A stretch of 63,671 bases of DNA from Eggerthellales bacterium (GCA_029219345.1 JAQXTF010000044.1:1-63671); one strand, 5' to 3'; shown: positions 17,923-26,064, counted from the stretch's first letter. Program-made: numbers and translations. Notes: a model not told the origin generated them from the sequence alone.

Positions 17923-18357
17923 ATGGAAAACATGATGCTGACAGAAGAATTTCTTGAGGAGCTGCTAGAGGCGCGCAACATTGACGATTACGTGTCCATG
18001 CTGCAAGATTCCGACCTGACATGCGCTCCTTCTCTCGCTGAGCTCCTGAACCAGTATCTGGAGCAGAAGAATCTCATGCGTTCAAAAGTGATTGCAAAAG
18101 CCCAGATAAACAGTACTTTTGGGTATCAGATTTTTATGGGAACCCGCCAGGCCTCCCGCGATAAGATTCTTGCGTTGGCTTTTGCCATGAGGCTTAATCT
18201 GCGAGAGACAACGCGCCTTTTGCAAGCAGGCGGCGCCAACACGCTTTACGCCAAGTCACGCCGCGATGCCATCATCATCTTCTGCATCGACCACGAATAC
18301 ACTCTAATTAAGGCCAACCAGGAGCTTTTCCGCCTAGGCGAGCGAACCATCAACTAG
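17923..18357 (+). CDS. Small helix-turn-helix-like protein
   Basis: The protein has 144 residues. Residues about 50-105 resemble an XRE-type helix-turn-helix (SKVIAKAQINSTFGYQIFMG, then ASRDKILALAFAM and ETTRLLQAGG). A C-terminal part of about 40 residues is of unknown fold. No ribosome binding site is seen before ATG 17923. A -10-like TACAAT ends 7 bases before it, so the mRNA could be leaderless. It is followed by a kinase gene after 42 bases that include a separate promoter. Role as a partner or target of the kinase is inference from pairing only. Confidence 0.7.
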   Translation: MENMMLTEEFLEELLEARNIDDYVSMLQDSDLTCAPSLAELLNQYLEQKNLMRSKVIAKAQINSTFGYQIFMGTRQASRDKILALAFAMRLNLRETTRLLQAGGANTLYAKSRRDAIIIFCIDHEYTLIKANQELFRLGERTIN

Positions 18358-18361
18358 CTCA

Positions 18362-18390
18362 TGACGCCCGAGCGGAAACTCTCTTATAAT
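18362..18390 (+). promoter_or_regulatory. Promoter giving a leaderless kinase mRNA
   Basis: TGACGC and TATAAT are 17 bases apart. The expected start lies within about 3 bases of the kinase ATG at 18400, so the transcript should be leaderless. Confidence 0.65.
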
Positions 18391-18399
18391 AGGCGCATC

Positions 18400-19539
18400 A
18401 TGGCAGCAAACGAACTGGACACTTATCTTTCTTCGCTTCAGCGCTCCGACGAGTACCACGTGGTCAAGACCCTGGGAAGCTCGCCCATCGGAACAACCGA
18501 GCTGGTTTCCCACAGCTCGGATGGTCTCTTCGTGCGCAAGACAATCAACCGCGAATTAGGTGTAGGCAGCGCATATCAGCGCATCTACCAGGCACAACAG
18601 CAAGGCATTGCGCTTCCTGCGTTTCCTGAAATTGTGGAGTGTTACTCAACGGAAAGCTCCCTTGTGGCCATTACCCGCTACGTCCAGGGAGAGAGCCTTA
18701 CCAAAGTTGCGCAGCAAGAAGGTTTTGGCCTGAGCCTTGCCCATCAGTATTTTTCTCAGATTTGCGAAGCAATTAATACGCTGCACACGTTGTTCAGCCC
18801 GCCCCTCATCCATCGCGACATCAAACCTGACAACATTGTGATTTCGGCAGGGCACGTCTATCTGATTGACTTTGATATTTCCCGTTGCGAACGGCCCAAT
18901 GCGTCCACTGACACCCGCCATTTTGGCACACGCACGTACGCACCGCCCGAGCAATACGGCTTCGCCCAAACAGATATCAGAAGCGATGTGTTCTCGTTGG
19001 GCATCTTGCTGGCATACTGCCTTACAGGGTCATCTCTTTTGGCTCCCGAGCAATGGGCCAAAAGCTTAGCGAAGCTCAATCTTGCCAAGGAGCAGCAAGA
19101 AGCCCTGCTTGCGGTTTTGAAAAGAGCCACGGCCCTTGACCCTGCCCAGCGATACGCCAGCGCTCTGGAGTTATCCACCCAGTTCTATCAGGTGATTCAG
19201 CCCAGAACGCGCAGCGTCGCAGCAAAAGCCGGGCGCTTCGCCTTAGATGCGGCAATAATCCTTACCGGCATGGCATTCCTTTTTCTCACCATTGGGTCTG
19301 CTCAAGATGGTGCCGGAACTATTCCCGCATGGTTCAACGTTGCGGAAAGCATCTTTTTCTTCGACATTCCCTTTATCTACCTGGCAGTACCGCTCTTCGA
19401 CCCCCATCCATTGCGGGCCAGCGATTTCGCCTCCCAGATGAGCAAGCGTCACGCATTCATGAAAAAATGGTTCAAAGAGGGGCTTGCCGTTGTTGGCGTC
19501 GGCATAATTCTTGCGATCATCCTGGGTCAGTTTGTCTAA
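18400..19539 (+). CDS. Membrane Ser/Thr protein kinase
   Basis: The 379-residue protein has a Hanks-type kinase domain in residues 20-275. Visible parts are a putative ATP lysine (VRK near 47), the catalytic loop HRDIKPDN (138-145), a DFD in place of the usual DFG (157-159), and the activation segment GTRTYAPPEQYG. The P-loop is short of glycines. The C-terminus has three hydrophobic stretches (about 285-375) that would anchor it in the membrane with the kinase inside. There is no PASTA or sensor domain. It follows an HTH gene and overlaps the tail of ecfT by four bases. Confidence 0.85.
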   Translation: MAANELDTYLSSLQRSDEYHVVKTLGSSPIGTTELVSHSSDGLFVRKTINRELGVGSAYQRIYQAQQQGIALPAFPEIVECYSTESSLVAITRYVQGESLTKVAQQEGFGLSLAHQYFSQICEAINTLHTLFSPPLIHRDIKPDNIVISAGHVYLIDFDISRCERPNASTDTRHFGTRTYAPPEQYGFAQTDIRSDVFSLGILLAYCLTGSSLLAPEQWAKSLAKLNLAKEQQEALLAVLKRATALDPAQRYASALELSTQFYQVIQPRTRSVAAKAGRFALDAAIILTGMAFLFLTIGSAQDGAGTIPAWFNVAESIFFFDIPFIYLAVPLFDPHPLRASDFASQMSKRHAFMKKWFKEGLAVVGVGIILAIILGQFV

Positions 19540-20300
19540 CGGCGTTTGTTTTTGCCGGTTTTCATCCCGTAGCAACGGGCATCCATAGCGGTTCCCATGG
19601 TTTCTGCTCGGCGGAAAAGGCGCACGAACAGGGGAATGAACACGTTGCCCCAGGCGCGCACGCGCTGGGTTATGGGACCCGAGTCAAGCTGGGAACCGCG
19701 AACTCGATGAGCGTTGGCAACTTCTTGCAGCTCTTGGGCGATAAGGGGAATGAAACGCAGGGCCAAAGAGAACACCGTGGCAACATCGCGCACGGGCACG
19801 CCCAGACAGCGCAGAGGAGCCAAAAACCAGCTGATAGCTTTCACCACCTCTTCTGCGTCAGTAGTGAAAGTGAACACCAAGCTCAACACAATGAGCAGGA
19901 AAATACGCAGGCCCAGCACAGCGCCGTAAACGAAACCCGCAGGCACCACGCCGAAGGACCCTGCGATGACCAGGGGGTCGGCACCGCCAGTCACGCTGTA
20001 ATATTGAGCCAGAGTTTCCTGGGCGGAATACACGTCAAACGTAAGGCCATTAAAGAGCAAGGGGCACAGACCAAACACCAAGGCAGCCGGCATAAAGGGA
20101 GCGTATGCCGCCAGGGGTATCCGGGACAATACCACCAGCACCGCTACCACTGCAGCGCAAATCGCCATAATCGGAAGCGTCTTCACCAGGAATAATGCCA
20201 CCGTTGCTGCTGCTAGCAGCACGATCTTCGCGCGAGCATCGACCCTATGGATCAGTGAGTTTGCGGGGTAGTATGTTTTCACCTGCATTTGCATGGGCAC
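19536..20300 (-). CDS. Energy-coupling factor transporter transmembrane protein EcfT
   Basis: EcfT is the scaffold that links ATPases EcfA1/EcfA2 to vitamin-binding S components. The 254-residue protein has five or so hydrophobic segments and the two coupling motifs of the family as AHRVRG and AMDARCYG in the C-terminal half. A GTG at 20300 has AAAGGG 6 bases before it. An ATG two codons later is the alternative. In many bacteria the order is rplQ-ecfA-ecfA-ecfT-truA, but here both ATPase genes are missing between rplQ and ecfT, and truA lies 39 kb away. Confidence 0.9.
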   Translation of the reverse strand: MPMQMQVKTYYPANSLIHRVDARAKIVLLAAATVALFLVKTLPIMAICAAVVAVLVVLSRIPLAAYAPFMPAALVFGLCPLLFNGLTFDVYSAQETLAQYYSVTGGADPLVIAGSFGVVPAGFVYGAVLGLRIFLLIVLSLVFTFTTDAEEVVKAISWFLAPLRCLGVPVRDVATVFSLALRFIPLIAQELQEVANAHRVRGSQLDSGPITQRVRAWGNVFIPLFVRLFRRAETMGTAMDARCYGMKTGKNKRR

Positions 20301-20361
20301 ATTCTACCCTTTCGACCGCCTCGCCGCCAAAAACATGCCAAATGATGGGGTAATTTGGCAT

Positions 20362-20391
20362 GAAAAAAAGGGGCCGCAAATGCGACCCCTC
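20362..20391 (-). terminator. Terminator after rplQ
   Basis: On the minus strand AGGGGTCGC and GCGGCCCCT pair around ATTT and are followed by a run of T. It separates the ribosomal operon from ecfT. Confidence 0.88.
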
Positions 20392-20415
20392 TTGTGAGCT
20401 TTGTGGGAGCGAGAA

Positions 20416-20913
20416 TTACTTCTCTTCCTTGGTCTCCTCAGCTGCTTCCTCAGCTACTTCTTCGGCAACTTCCTCAGCTGCTGCTTCTTCTTCAACAACA
20501 ACCTTCTTGGGAGCAGCCTTCTTGGCGGCCTTCTCTTCCTTCTTGGCCACGGGCTCGGTAACGAGCTCCATGATAACCATAGAAGCGTTGTCGCCCTTGC
20601 GGTAGCCCAGCTTCATGATGCGGGAGTAACCGCCCTGACGGTCAGCGAACATGCCCTTCTCAACCTTTTCAAAGATCTCATGTACCAGATCCTTGTCGTT
20701 GCCCAGAGCAGCGATGGCCAGACGACGAGAATGCAGGTCGCCCTTCTTTGCCCAGGTGATGATCTTGTCAACATCGGGGCGAATTTCCTTGGCGCGCTCT
20801 TCAACGGTCTTAATACGATCGTTCTGGAAGAGAGACTTTACCAGGCTGCGCTTCATAGCCTTGGTGTGGCTCCAGTCGGTGCCGAGCTTGCGCCCTTTCT
20901 TGTAGTGTCTCAT
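20416..20913 (-). CDS. rplQ: Ribosomal protein bL17 with acidic C-terminal tail
   Basis: The 165-residue protein contains the whole L17 fold (MRHYKKGRKLGTDWSHTKAM and FADRQGGYSRIMKLG). An extra tail of about 45 residues, first Lys-rich (KKEEKAAKKAAPKK), then Glu/Ala-rich, follows; typical bacterial L17 ends near residue 120. It lies 9 bases after rpoA and is the last gene of the cluster before a terminator. Confidence 0.96.
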   Translation of the reverse strand: MRHYKKGRKLGTDWSHTKAMKRSLVKSLFQNDRIKTVEERAKEIRPDVDKIITWAKKGDLHSRRLAIAALGNDKDLVHEIFEKVEKGMFADRQGGYSRIMKLGYRKGDNASMVIMELVTEPVAKKEEKAAKKAAPKKVVVEEEAAAEEVAEEVAEEAAEETKEEK

Positions 20914-20922
20914 GGATGTCTC

Positions 20923-21882
20923 CTATTGCTTCAAGTTGAGGTCCATAGAAATGAGCTTATCCTTCACTTCTTCAATGGACTTCGTACCAAAGTTCCTGAT
21001 GTTCAGCAAATCGTTCTCGGAGTACTCAACCAGCTGACGCACGGAATGAATGCCAGCACGCTTCAAGCAGTTGTAGGAACGAACGGAAAGGTCCAGATCC
21101 TCAATGCGCTTGTCCAGCTCAGCATTGGATTCCTGGCCCTCGGGAGCGAAGATAGAAGGAACTTCGCCCTCTTCACCTTCGGGAAGGTTGGTGAGGCACA
21201 GGAAAGCACCCATGTACTGGTTGATAATATTTGCAGCGCGGCACACGGCGTCCGTGGGGGCCATGCTGCCGTCGGTCTCCACCTCGAGTACGAGCTTGTC
21301 GTAATCGGTGCGCTGACCAACGCGCGTGTCCTCAACGTTCATCGTGCAGCGACGTACAGGAGAGTACAGGGAATCCACCGGGATGGTTCCAATACGGTCC
21401 TCATCGCGCTTATTGCGCTCTGCAGAAACATAGCCACGACCCACGCCAATGCGGATAGCCATATTCAGGGTACCGCCATCAGCAACAGTCGCAACCACGT
21501 GCTCAGGGTTGACCAGGGTGAATTCGGTTGGAACAGAAATGTCAGCACCGGTCACCGTGCAGGGACCCTCAGCGGTTACGTATGCAACAGCAGATTCCAC
21601 ATCGTCGTTCAGTGCGGAGAAAACCAAGCCCTTAACATTGAGAACAATGTCGGTGATGTCTTCCACAACACCCTCTGCGGTAGTGAACTCGTGCTGAACG
21701 CCCTCGATCTGAATTGCGGTTGCCTTAGCACCGTTCAGGGAGGACAGCAGCACGCGACGCATGCAGTTGCCCAGCGTGTAGCCATAGCCACGCTCGAGCG
21801 GTTCAACGATGTAGCGAGCTACCGTTTCGTTAACCTCTTCAATTGTTACCGTCGGCCTCATGAACTCTGTCATGTTATACAA
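20923..21882 (-). CDS. rpoA: RNA polymerase alpha subunit
   Basis: RpoA dimerises to start RNA polymerase assembly and contacts activators and UP elements. The 319-residue protein has the N-terminal domain with GYTLGNCMRRVLLSSL and the C-terminal domain with DLSVRSYNCLKRAGIHSVRQL and LNIRNFGTKSIEEVKDKL. An acidic linker lies between. It lies between rpsD and rplQ as in most bacteria. Confidence 0.98.
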   Translation of the reverse strand: MYNMTEFMRPTVTIEEVNETVARYIVEPLERGYGYTLGNCMRRVLLSSLNGAKATAIQIEGVQHEFTTAEGVVEDITDIVLNVKGLVFSALNDDVESAVAYVTAEGPCTVTGADISVPTEFTLVNPEHVVATVADGGTLNMAIRIGVGRGYVSAERNKRDEDRIGTIPVDSLYSPVRRCTMNVEDTRVGQRTDYDKLVLEVETDGSMAPTDAVCRAANIINQYMGAFLCLTNLPEGEEGEVPSIFAPEGQESNAELDKRIEDLDLSVRSYNCLKRAGIHSVRQLVEYSENDLLNIRNFGTKSIEEVKDKLISMDLNLKQ

Positions 21883-21908
21883 GCCTCCTTGCTATGCTGC
21901 TGCGATTA

Positions 21909-22535
21909 TTACTTCGAGTAAAGTTCGACGATGAGCTGTTCGCGAATGTCCAGATCAATCTGATCACGAGCAGGCAGAGACAGAACGCTGCCCTGCAGCT
22001 TCTCGATGTCAACTTCCAGCCATGCAGGCACGGAAGTGCGCTCATTGGAGATCAGAGCGCTCTGGATAACAACCATTTCCTTGGCCTTGGGAGCAACAGC
22101 AACCAGGTCGCCGGGACGCACGCGAAAAGAAGGAATGTCAACGCGACGGCCATTCACAGTGATATGACCGTGGCGCACCTGCTGACGAGCTTCTGCGCGA
22201 GACTTGGCGAAACCAAGGCGATAAACAACGTTGTCGAGACGGCTTTCCAGGATGCGCAGCAGGTTTTCACCAGTAACGCCTTCCTGGCGGCTAGCCATAT
22301 CATAGTAGCCGCGGAACTGCTTCTCCAGAATGCCGTAGATACGCTTGGTCTTCTGCTTCTCACGAAGCTGCATACGGTATTCGGATTCCTTCACGCGCTT
22401 CTTGCCAGCTTCACCTGGCGCATAATTGCGGCGCTCCATTGCGCACTTTTCCGAGAAGCAGCGATCGCCCTTGAGGAAGAGCTTCGCGCCTTCACGGCGG
22501 CACAAACGGCAATCCGCTCCAGTGTAACGAGCCAT
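21909..22535 (-). CDS. rpsD: Ribosomal protein uS4
   Basis: S4 nucleates the 30S body by binding 16S rRNA. The 208-residue protein is of the zinc-binding type, with Cys9, Cys12, Cys26 and Cys31 in the N-terminus. The S4 RNA-binding domain ([21 protein letters not shown]) is intact. It follows rpsK by 20 bases. Confidence 0.97.
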   Translation of the reverse strand: MARYTGADCRLCRREGAKLFLKGDRCFSEKCAMERRNYAPGEAGKKRVKESEYRMQLREKQKTKRIYGILEKQFRGYYDMASRQEGVTGENLLRILESRLDNVVYRLGFAKSRAEARQQVRHGHITVNGRRVDIPSFRVRPGDLVAVAPKAKEMVVIQSALISNERTSVPAWLEVDIEKLQGSVLSLPARDQIDLDIREQLIVELYSK

Positions 22536-22555
22536 AATTTAGCTAATCCTTTCAA

Positions 22556-22954
22556 CTACACGCGACGACGCTTGCGCGGACGGCAACCGTTGTGCGGGAT
22601 GGGCGTGCAATCCTGAATGCTGGAAACTTCCAGACCAGCAGCCTGCAGAGAGCGGATAGCAGTCTCACGACCAGAGCCGGGGCCCTTTACGAAAACTGCA
22701 ACCTTACGCAGACCGTGCTCCATAGCAGTCTTTGCAGCCTGCTCTGCAGCCATCTGGGCAGCAAACGGGGTGGACTTACGAGAACCCTTAAAACCTACGG
22801 TACCAGCGGAATTCCAGGAAATAACATTGCCCTGGGGATCGGTGATGGTAACGATAGTGTTGTTGAAGGTAGACTTGATGTGTGCAGCGCCAACAGCGAT
22901 GTTCTTACGCTCAGAACGCTTGATGCGAGCACGCAGATTTTTCTTAGTTGCCAC
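22556..22954 (-). CDS. rpsK: Ribosomal protein uS11
   Basis: The 132-residue protein lines the platform of the 30S subunit. It shows [32 protein letters not shown] and the C-terminal [14 protein letters not shown] of the family. Its place between rpsM and rpsD is the standard one. Confidence 0.98.
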   Translation of the reverse strand: MATKKNLRARIKRSERKNIAVGAAHIKSTFNNTIVTITDPQGNVISWNSAGTVGFKGSRKSTPFAAQMAAEQAAKTAMEHGLRKVAVFVKGPGSGRETAIRSLQAAGLEVSSIQDCTPIPHNGCRPRKRRRV

Positions 22955-22964
22955 GTTCTACCCC

Positions 22965-23333
22965 TTACTTCTTCTTGCCGCCAATTTGACGCTTCGGGCC
23001 CTTGCGGGTACGAGCGTTCGTATGGGTGCGCTGGCCGCGAACGGGCAGGCCCTTACGATGACGGAGGCCGCGATAGCAGCCGATTTCCATGAGGCGCTTA
23101 ACGTTCATGGAAACTTCGCGATGGAGGTCGCCCTCGGTCACGATGTTTGCCTGAATGTAATCGCGCAGTTTGCCCAGATCATCTTCGGTCAGATCGTTGG
23201 TACGAACGTCGGGATTGACGCCGGTTTCTGCCAGGATCTTCTTAGAAGTGGTCAGGCCAATGCCATAAATGTAGGTCAAGGCGACCTCAATGCGCTTATC
23301 GCGAGGAAGGTCTACACCAACAAGACGTGCCAT
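22965..23333 (-). CDS. rpsM: Ribosomal protein uS13
   Basis: The 122-residue protein sits in the 30S head and contacts tRNA and 50S. It begins [19 protein letters not shown] and ends in the basic [19 protein letters not shown] tail. It follows rpmJ in the usual order. Confidence 0.98.
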   Translation of the reverse strand: MARLVGVDLPRDKRIEVALTYIYGIGLTTSKKILAETGVNPDVRTNDLTEDDLGKLRDYIQANIVTEGDLHREVSMNVKRLMEIGCYRGLRHRKGLPVRGQRTHTNARTRKGPKRQIGGKKK

Positions 23334-23355
23334 GTTTGTTATCCCCTCTCTCTTC

Positions 23356-23469
23356 CTAGCCCTGACGCTGCTTGTGACGAGGATTCTCGCAAATCACAAG
23401 CACCTTGCCATGACGACGGATGATTTTGCACTTGTCGCACATTTTCTTGACCGAAGGACGTACCTTCAT
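23356..23469 (-). CDS. rpmJ: Ribosomal protein bL36
   Basis: This short 37-residue reading frame begins [15 protein letters not shown] and contains the zinc site C..C..C..H typical of L36 (CDKC, ICENPRH). It lies between infA and rpsM as in other bacteria. The gene spans 114 bases with the stop TAG at 23358. Confidence 0.97.
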   Translation of the reverse strand: MKVRPSVKKMCDKCKIIRRHGKVLVICENPRHKQRQG

Positions 23470-23624
23470 TTTGTCTTCCTTTCGGTAAATGTGTACTTTT
23501 CTATCTTCACACCCAGCCGCTGGTGTTTATTTGCTTATGTTCAAGACAAGTGGCTGGCCTGCCTTGGGGCTTTTGTTGCAGTTTGCCAAGCCGCCCCGCC
23601 CTGCAAACTGTGTACCGCATCGAA

Positions 23625-23843
23625 CTACTTAAAACGGTACGTGATGCGCCCGCGGTTCAAGTCGTAAACCGAGAGCTCCACCGTGACCTTATCTCCGGGC
23701 AGGATCTTGATGTAATGCATACGCATCTTGCCGGAAATATGGGCCAGAATCTTGTGGCCGTTCTCGAGCTCTACCTGAAACATAGCGTTGGGAAGGGCTT
23801 CAAGGACGGTGCCTTCGAGTTCGATTACATCTTCTTTGGCCAA
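23625..23843 (-). CDS. infA: Translation initiation factor IF-1
   Basis: The 72-residue S1-fold protein binds the 30S A site during initiation. It reads [20 protein letters not shown] and ends [19 protein letters not shown], as in other IF-1 proteins. It heads the infA-rpmJ-rpsM-rpsK-rpsD-rpoA-rplQ cluster. A 155-base gap that separates it from rpmJ has no features I recognise. Confidence 0.97.
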   Translation of the reverse strand: MAKEDVIELEGTVLEALPNAMFQVELENGHKILAHISGKMRMHYIKILPGDKVTVELSVYDLNRGRITYRFK

Positions 23844-23886
23844 AAGTATCTCCTCTAACCAAAATTTGCCTAAAACGCGAAGCTAG

Positions 23887-23915
23887 ATTCTATCAAAGAA
23901 ATATTCGGTTGTCCA
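23887..23915 (-). promoter_or_regulatory. Promoter of the infA-rplQ cluster
   Basis: On the minus strand TGGACA and TAGAAT are exactly 17 bases apart. The expected start lies about 35 bases before infA. Confidence 0.8.
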
Positions 23916-24179
23916 GGATTTTTTGAAAAAAAGCGCACAAACCAACAAACCACATAACGTTGGCTTTTTAAAACCTGCATGTCAGGCGTGCGGTCATGCC
24001 GCGCAGCTCTCATGTTCCCTCATGAAGCCGCCAAGGTACTCACGCTTCTTGCAGCGCCACCGCCTTGTCGGTGGAATAATTTCTAGGAACTCCCATTCCT
24101 AGGCGAGATCTTCCGGTTTCCCGGAGGAGAAAACCTCGCGAACAGTGCATAGTCGCCAGTAAGGCTTTTCATCCGAAGA

Positions 24180-24211
24180 CTAAGCAAATTACTCGCTTCG
24201 CTCGTAATTTC
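24180..24211. repeat. 32-bp direct repeat, copy A
   Basis: Identical to 24336-24367. Each is itself hairpin-like (AAATTAC ... GTAATTT with a CGCTTCGCTCG-type centre). The two copies are 156 bases apart and each begins one of two related structured units. Confidence 0.9.
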
Positions 24212-24252
24212 TTGCCTCGCATTCGCTCGGCAAGAGCCCCAGAGGCTTTTCG

Positions 24253-24330
24253 GGGCGTTAGATAAGGCTGTCTCGAAGCCGTAGCGTACTTCACGCTACG
24301 TAAGGCTGAGAGAAAAGCCTTCTAGCACCC
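24253..24330 (-). ncRNA. Long imperfect hairpin, unit 1 (candidate structured RNA)
   Basis: The 78-base segment folds on itself: GGGCGTTAGATAAGGCT against AAAGCCTTCTAGCACCC at the base, and TAGCGT with ACGCTA at the tip. It shares about 65 bases of sequence with the tip part of unit 2. No coding frame fits. The strand is taken from the adjoining tRNA transcript. Confidence 0.5.
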
Positions 24331-24335
24331 GGAAA

Positions 24336-24367
24336 CTAAGCAAATTACTCGCTTCGCTCGTAATTTC
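24336..24367. repeat. 32-bp direct repeat, copy B
   Basis: Identical to 24180-24211 (copy A). It ends where the long hairpin of unit 2 begins. Confidence 0.9.
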
Positions 24368-24473
24368 ATTTAGCTTCTGTGAGGCATTAGATGGAGCCGT
24401 CTTGAGACCGTAGCGTGCTAAGCACGTAAGGTCGAAAGAAAGGCTTCAGATGATGCCTCACAGGAGCTAAATG
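24367..24473 (-). ncRNA. Very long hairpin directly after tRNA-Gln, unit 2
   Basis: The first 23 bases (24367-24389) pair without interruption to 24451-24473, after which a tandem GA mismatch and another 7 pairs follow. GACC/GGTC and CGTGC/GCACG lead to a TAA tip loop. The outer strand overlaps the tRNA-Gln CCA end by two bases, so the hairpin would be transcribed directly after the tRNA. It has no T run and hence is not a simple terminator. Confidence 0.6.
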
Positions 24474-24545
24474 GCTGGGGTACCAGGATTCGAACCTAGG
24501 TAGCTGGTACCAAAAACCAGAGTCCTGCCGCTGGACGATACCCCA
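24472..24545 (-). tRNA. tRNA-Gln (anticodon TTG)
   Basis: Acceptor TGGGGTA pairs with TACCCCA, T-arm is present, and the CTGGT/ACCAG stem encloses loop TTTTGGT, giving TTG. The CCA end is encoded at 24472-24474. It lies 17 bases downstream of tRNA-Lys on the same strand. Confidence 0.96.
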
Positions 24546-24562
24546 GTCTCCAAGCGCGCACA

Positions 24563-24638
24563 TGGTGGGCCGTTAGGGACTCGAACCCTAGACCTTGGGA
24601 TTAAAAGTCCCCTGCTCTACCAACTGAGCTAACGGCCC
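24563..24638 (-). tRNA. tRNA-Lys (anticodon TTT)
   Basis: Acceptor GGGCCGT pairs with ACGGCCC, D and T arms are complete, and the anticodon loop CTTTTAA gives TTT. CCA is encoded. It is the first gene of a two-tRNA transcript. Confidence 0.97.
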
Positions 24639-24658
24639 GTAACCATACGCAAACTCGT

Positions 24659-24687
24659 ATTTTATCTTTGTTGGCCCCGTTGGTCAA
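24659..24687 (-). promoter_or_regulatory. Promoter of the tRNA-Lys/tRNA-Gln transcript
   Basis: On the minus strand TTGACC and TAAAAT are 17 bases apart, about 20 bases before the tRNA-Lys 5' end. Confidence 0.82.
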
Positions 24688-24710
24688 TGGGAAATTGTTG
24701 TACCAAATAA

Positions 24711-25703
24711 TTAGAAAGTGATTCCCAGCAGGGAAATGAGCAAACCCCACACGATGCCCGTGGCCAACATGCCTGCAACGATGGCCACCGTGCGGGAAAC
24801 AGGACGATTAGCGCGAGCAAGCACCAGCACGCCAACACCTGCAGCCACCAGCAGACCCGCCATCATGGCGCCAGCGCCCAGCACGCCCTGCAGGTACAGC
24901 TGCGCGATGACAATGCTTGCGGCGCAGTTGGGAATAAGGCCCACTATGGCAGCGCACACCACGGAAAGAATCTCATTTTGCCCCACAAAGGCCGCTAGAA
25001 CGTCTTCGCCAATCATTTCAATAACCACGTTCAAGGCCAGGGAAATGAGGAAAATGAACGCCGTCACCTCAAGAGTGTGTTTGCAGGCGCTGCGCAGGAT
25101 GTGCCCCATGCCGTGATTGTCATGGCTGTGGTCGTGATGGTGATGGGAATGATCGCAGCCGTCGGTGCAATCGTCGTGATGGCTGTACACCTTTTCGGGA
25201 TGCTCTTCGCACTCATGGCATTCGTCGTTGCATTCGCAGTGGTCGCGCTGGCACAGCTCGTGAATACGAAGGGTCTCTTGGGCGGCATGGCGGCGGCGAA
25301 GCACCAGGTCAATGCCGAAACCAACGATCATGCCAATAACAAGCTTGGTTGCCAGGATGGCAACGATGGTTCCCATGGGGGCTTGTTCCGCAATGAAAAT
25401 GGGCAGCATCTCATCGGAAGTTGACAAGAATACCGCAAACAGCGTGCCCAACGTGATAACGCGGCCTGCGTACAAGGTGGAGGCGGCGGCAGAAAAGCCG
25501 CACTGGGGCACCACGCCCAACAAGGCGCCAATGGCGGGGCCGGCAGCTCCGGCGCGTCGCACGGCATCCTGGGTTTTGGTTCCCGTTTTGTGCTCCAACC
25601 ACTCCATGGCCAGATACGTCACCAGCAAGAAGGGAATCAGCTTGAGAGTATCCAAGGCGGCGTCGGCCAAAACGTCAATTGCTATGTCCATAATTTCTTC
25701 CAT
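24711..25703 (-). CDS. Membrane transporter with a His/Cys-rich loop (putative Mn/As-type efflux permease)
   Basis: The 330-residue protein has about eight hydrophobic segments in two halves separated by a metal-binding-like loop. The loop, about residues 150-205, holds CQRDHCECNDECHECEEHP and then HSHHHHDHSHDNH. The two halves both carry a PQCGFSAA or PNCAASI motif, so it is an inverted-repeat permease of the putative manganese or arsenic efflux group (inference from motif style). The start is uncertain: ATG 25703 lies just after a -10-like TAGAAT, ATG 25691 has GGAAG before it, and the frame opens at 25727. It stands alone beside the tRNAs. Confidence 0.75.
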   Translation of the reverse strand: MEEIMDIAIDVLADAALDTLKLIPFLLVTYLAMEWLEHKTGTKTQDAVRRAGAAGPAIGALLGVVPQCGFSAAASTLYAGRVITLGTLFAVFLSTSDEMLPIFIAEQAPMGTIVAILATKLVIGMIVGFGIDLVLRRRHAAQETLRIHELCQRDHCECNDECHECEEHPEKVYSHHDDCTDGCDHSHHHHDHSHDNHGMGHILRSACKHTLEVTAFIFLISLALNVVIEMIGEDVLAAFVGQNEILSVVCAAIVGLIPNCAASIVIAQLYLQGVLGAGAMMAGLLVAAGVGVLVLARANRPVSRTVAIVAGMLATGIVWGLLISLLGITF

Positions 25704-25817
25704 GAGCTGGCATTCTACCAAATTCATGGGCCTTCGGCACCTGAAATAAGCCTTTGGAAAGACACTATGCTAACTTTGACCGATTCGAATCCCTTCCCTC
25801 GGCATAAGGAAGCATCC

Positions 25818-25985
25818 ATGACTCAGACCGTCTTTGCCCGCTTGCGATTTGCCGTTGGAGCGTTTTTGCTGCTAGTTGCGCTGCTGGCCTTCCCGCAAAC
25901 GCCCTCGCCCTGATTGGCGAACTAGACGGAGACATTTTCGTTCCCGGCGGTCCCTCAGCAGTAGATTCCTCTATGAAAGAGTGAG
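25818..25985 (+). pseudogene. Short secreted-protein remnant with an in-frame TGA
   Basis: ATG 25818, with AAGGAAG 5 bases before it, opens a 31-codon frame encoding a basic N-terminus and a hydrophobic stretch (VGAFLLLVALLAF), like a signal peptide. TGA stops it at 25911-25913, but the same frame continues for 23 codons (LDGDIFVPGGPSAVDSS) to TGA at 25983-25985. It may be a broken exported protein or a chance frame. The rest of 25704-26019 holds nothing else I can name. Confidence 0.3.
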
Positions 25986-26019
25986 CGTCGCCACGCGATC
26001 AATCTGACGTTTCGGCCGG

Positions 26020-26064
26020 AAAAAATAATCGCGGCGCGAGACCGAGCTGGCCTTCGCGCCGCGA
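26020..26064 (-). terminator. Terminator of groEL
   Basis: On the minus strand two 11-base arms, TCGCGGCGCGA and TCGCGCCGCGA, pair perfectly and are followed by TTATTTTTT. It lies 41 bases after the groEL stop. Confidence 0.88.

Noticed and set aside
19536-20300. Vitamin riboswitch in front of ecfT
   Set aside because: The 60 bases between the rplQ terminator and the start are too short and carry no conserved motif.
23970-24480. CRISPR array from the repeated 32-bp unit
   Set aside because: Only two copies, spaced 156 bases apart, with no unique spacers of regular size and no cas genes.
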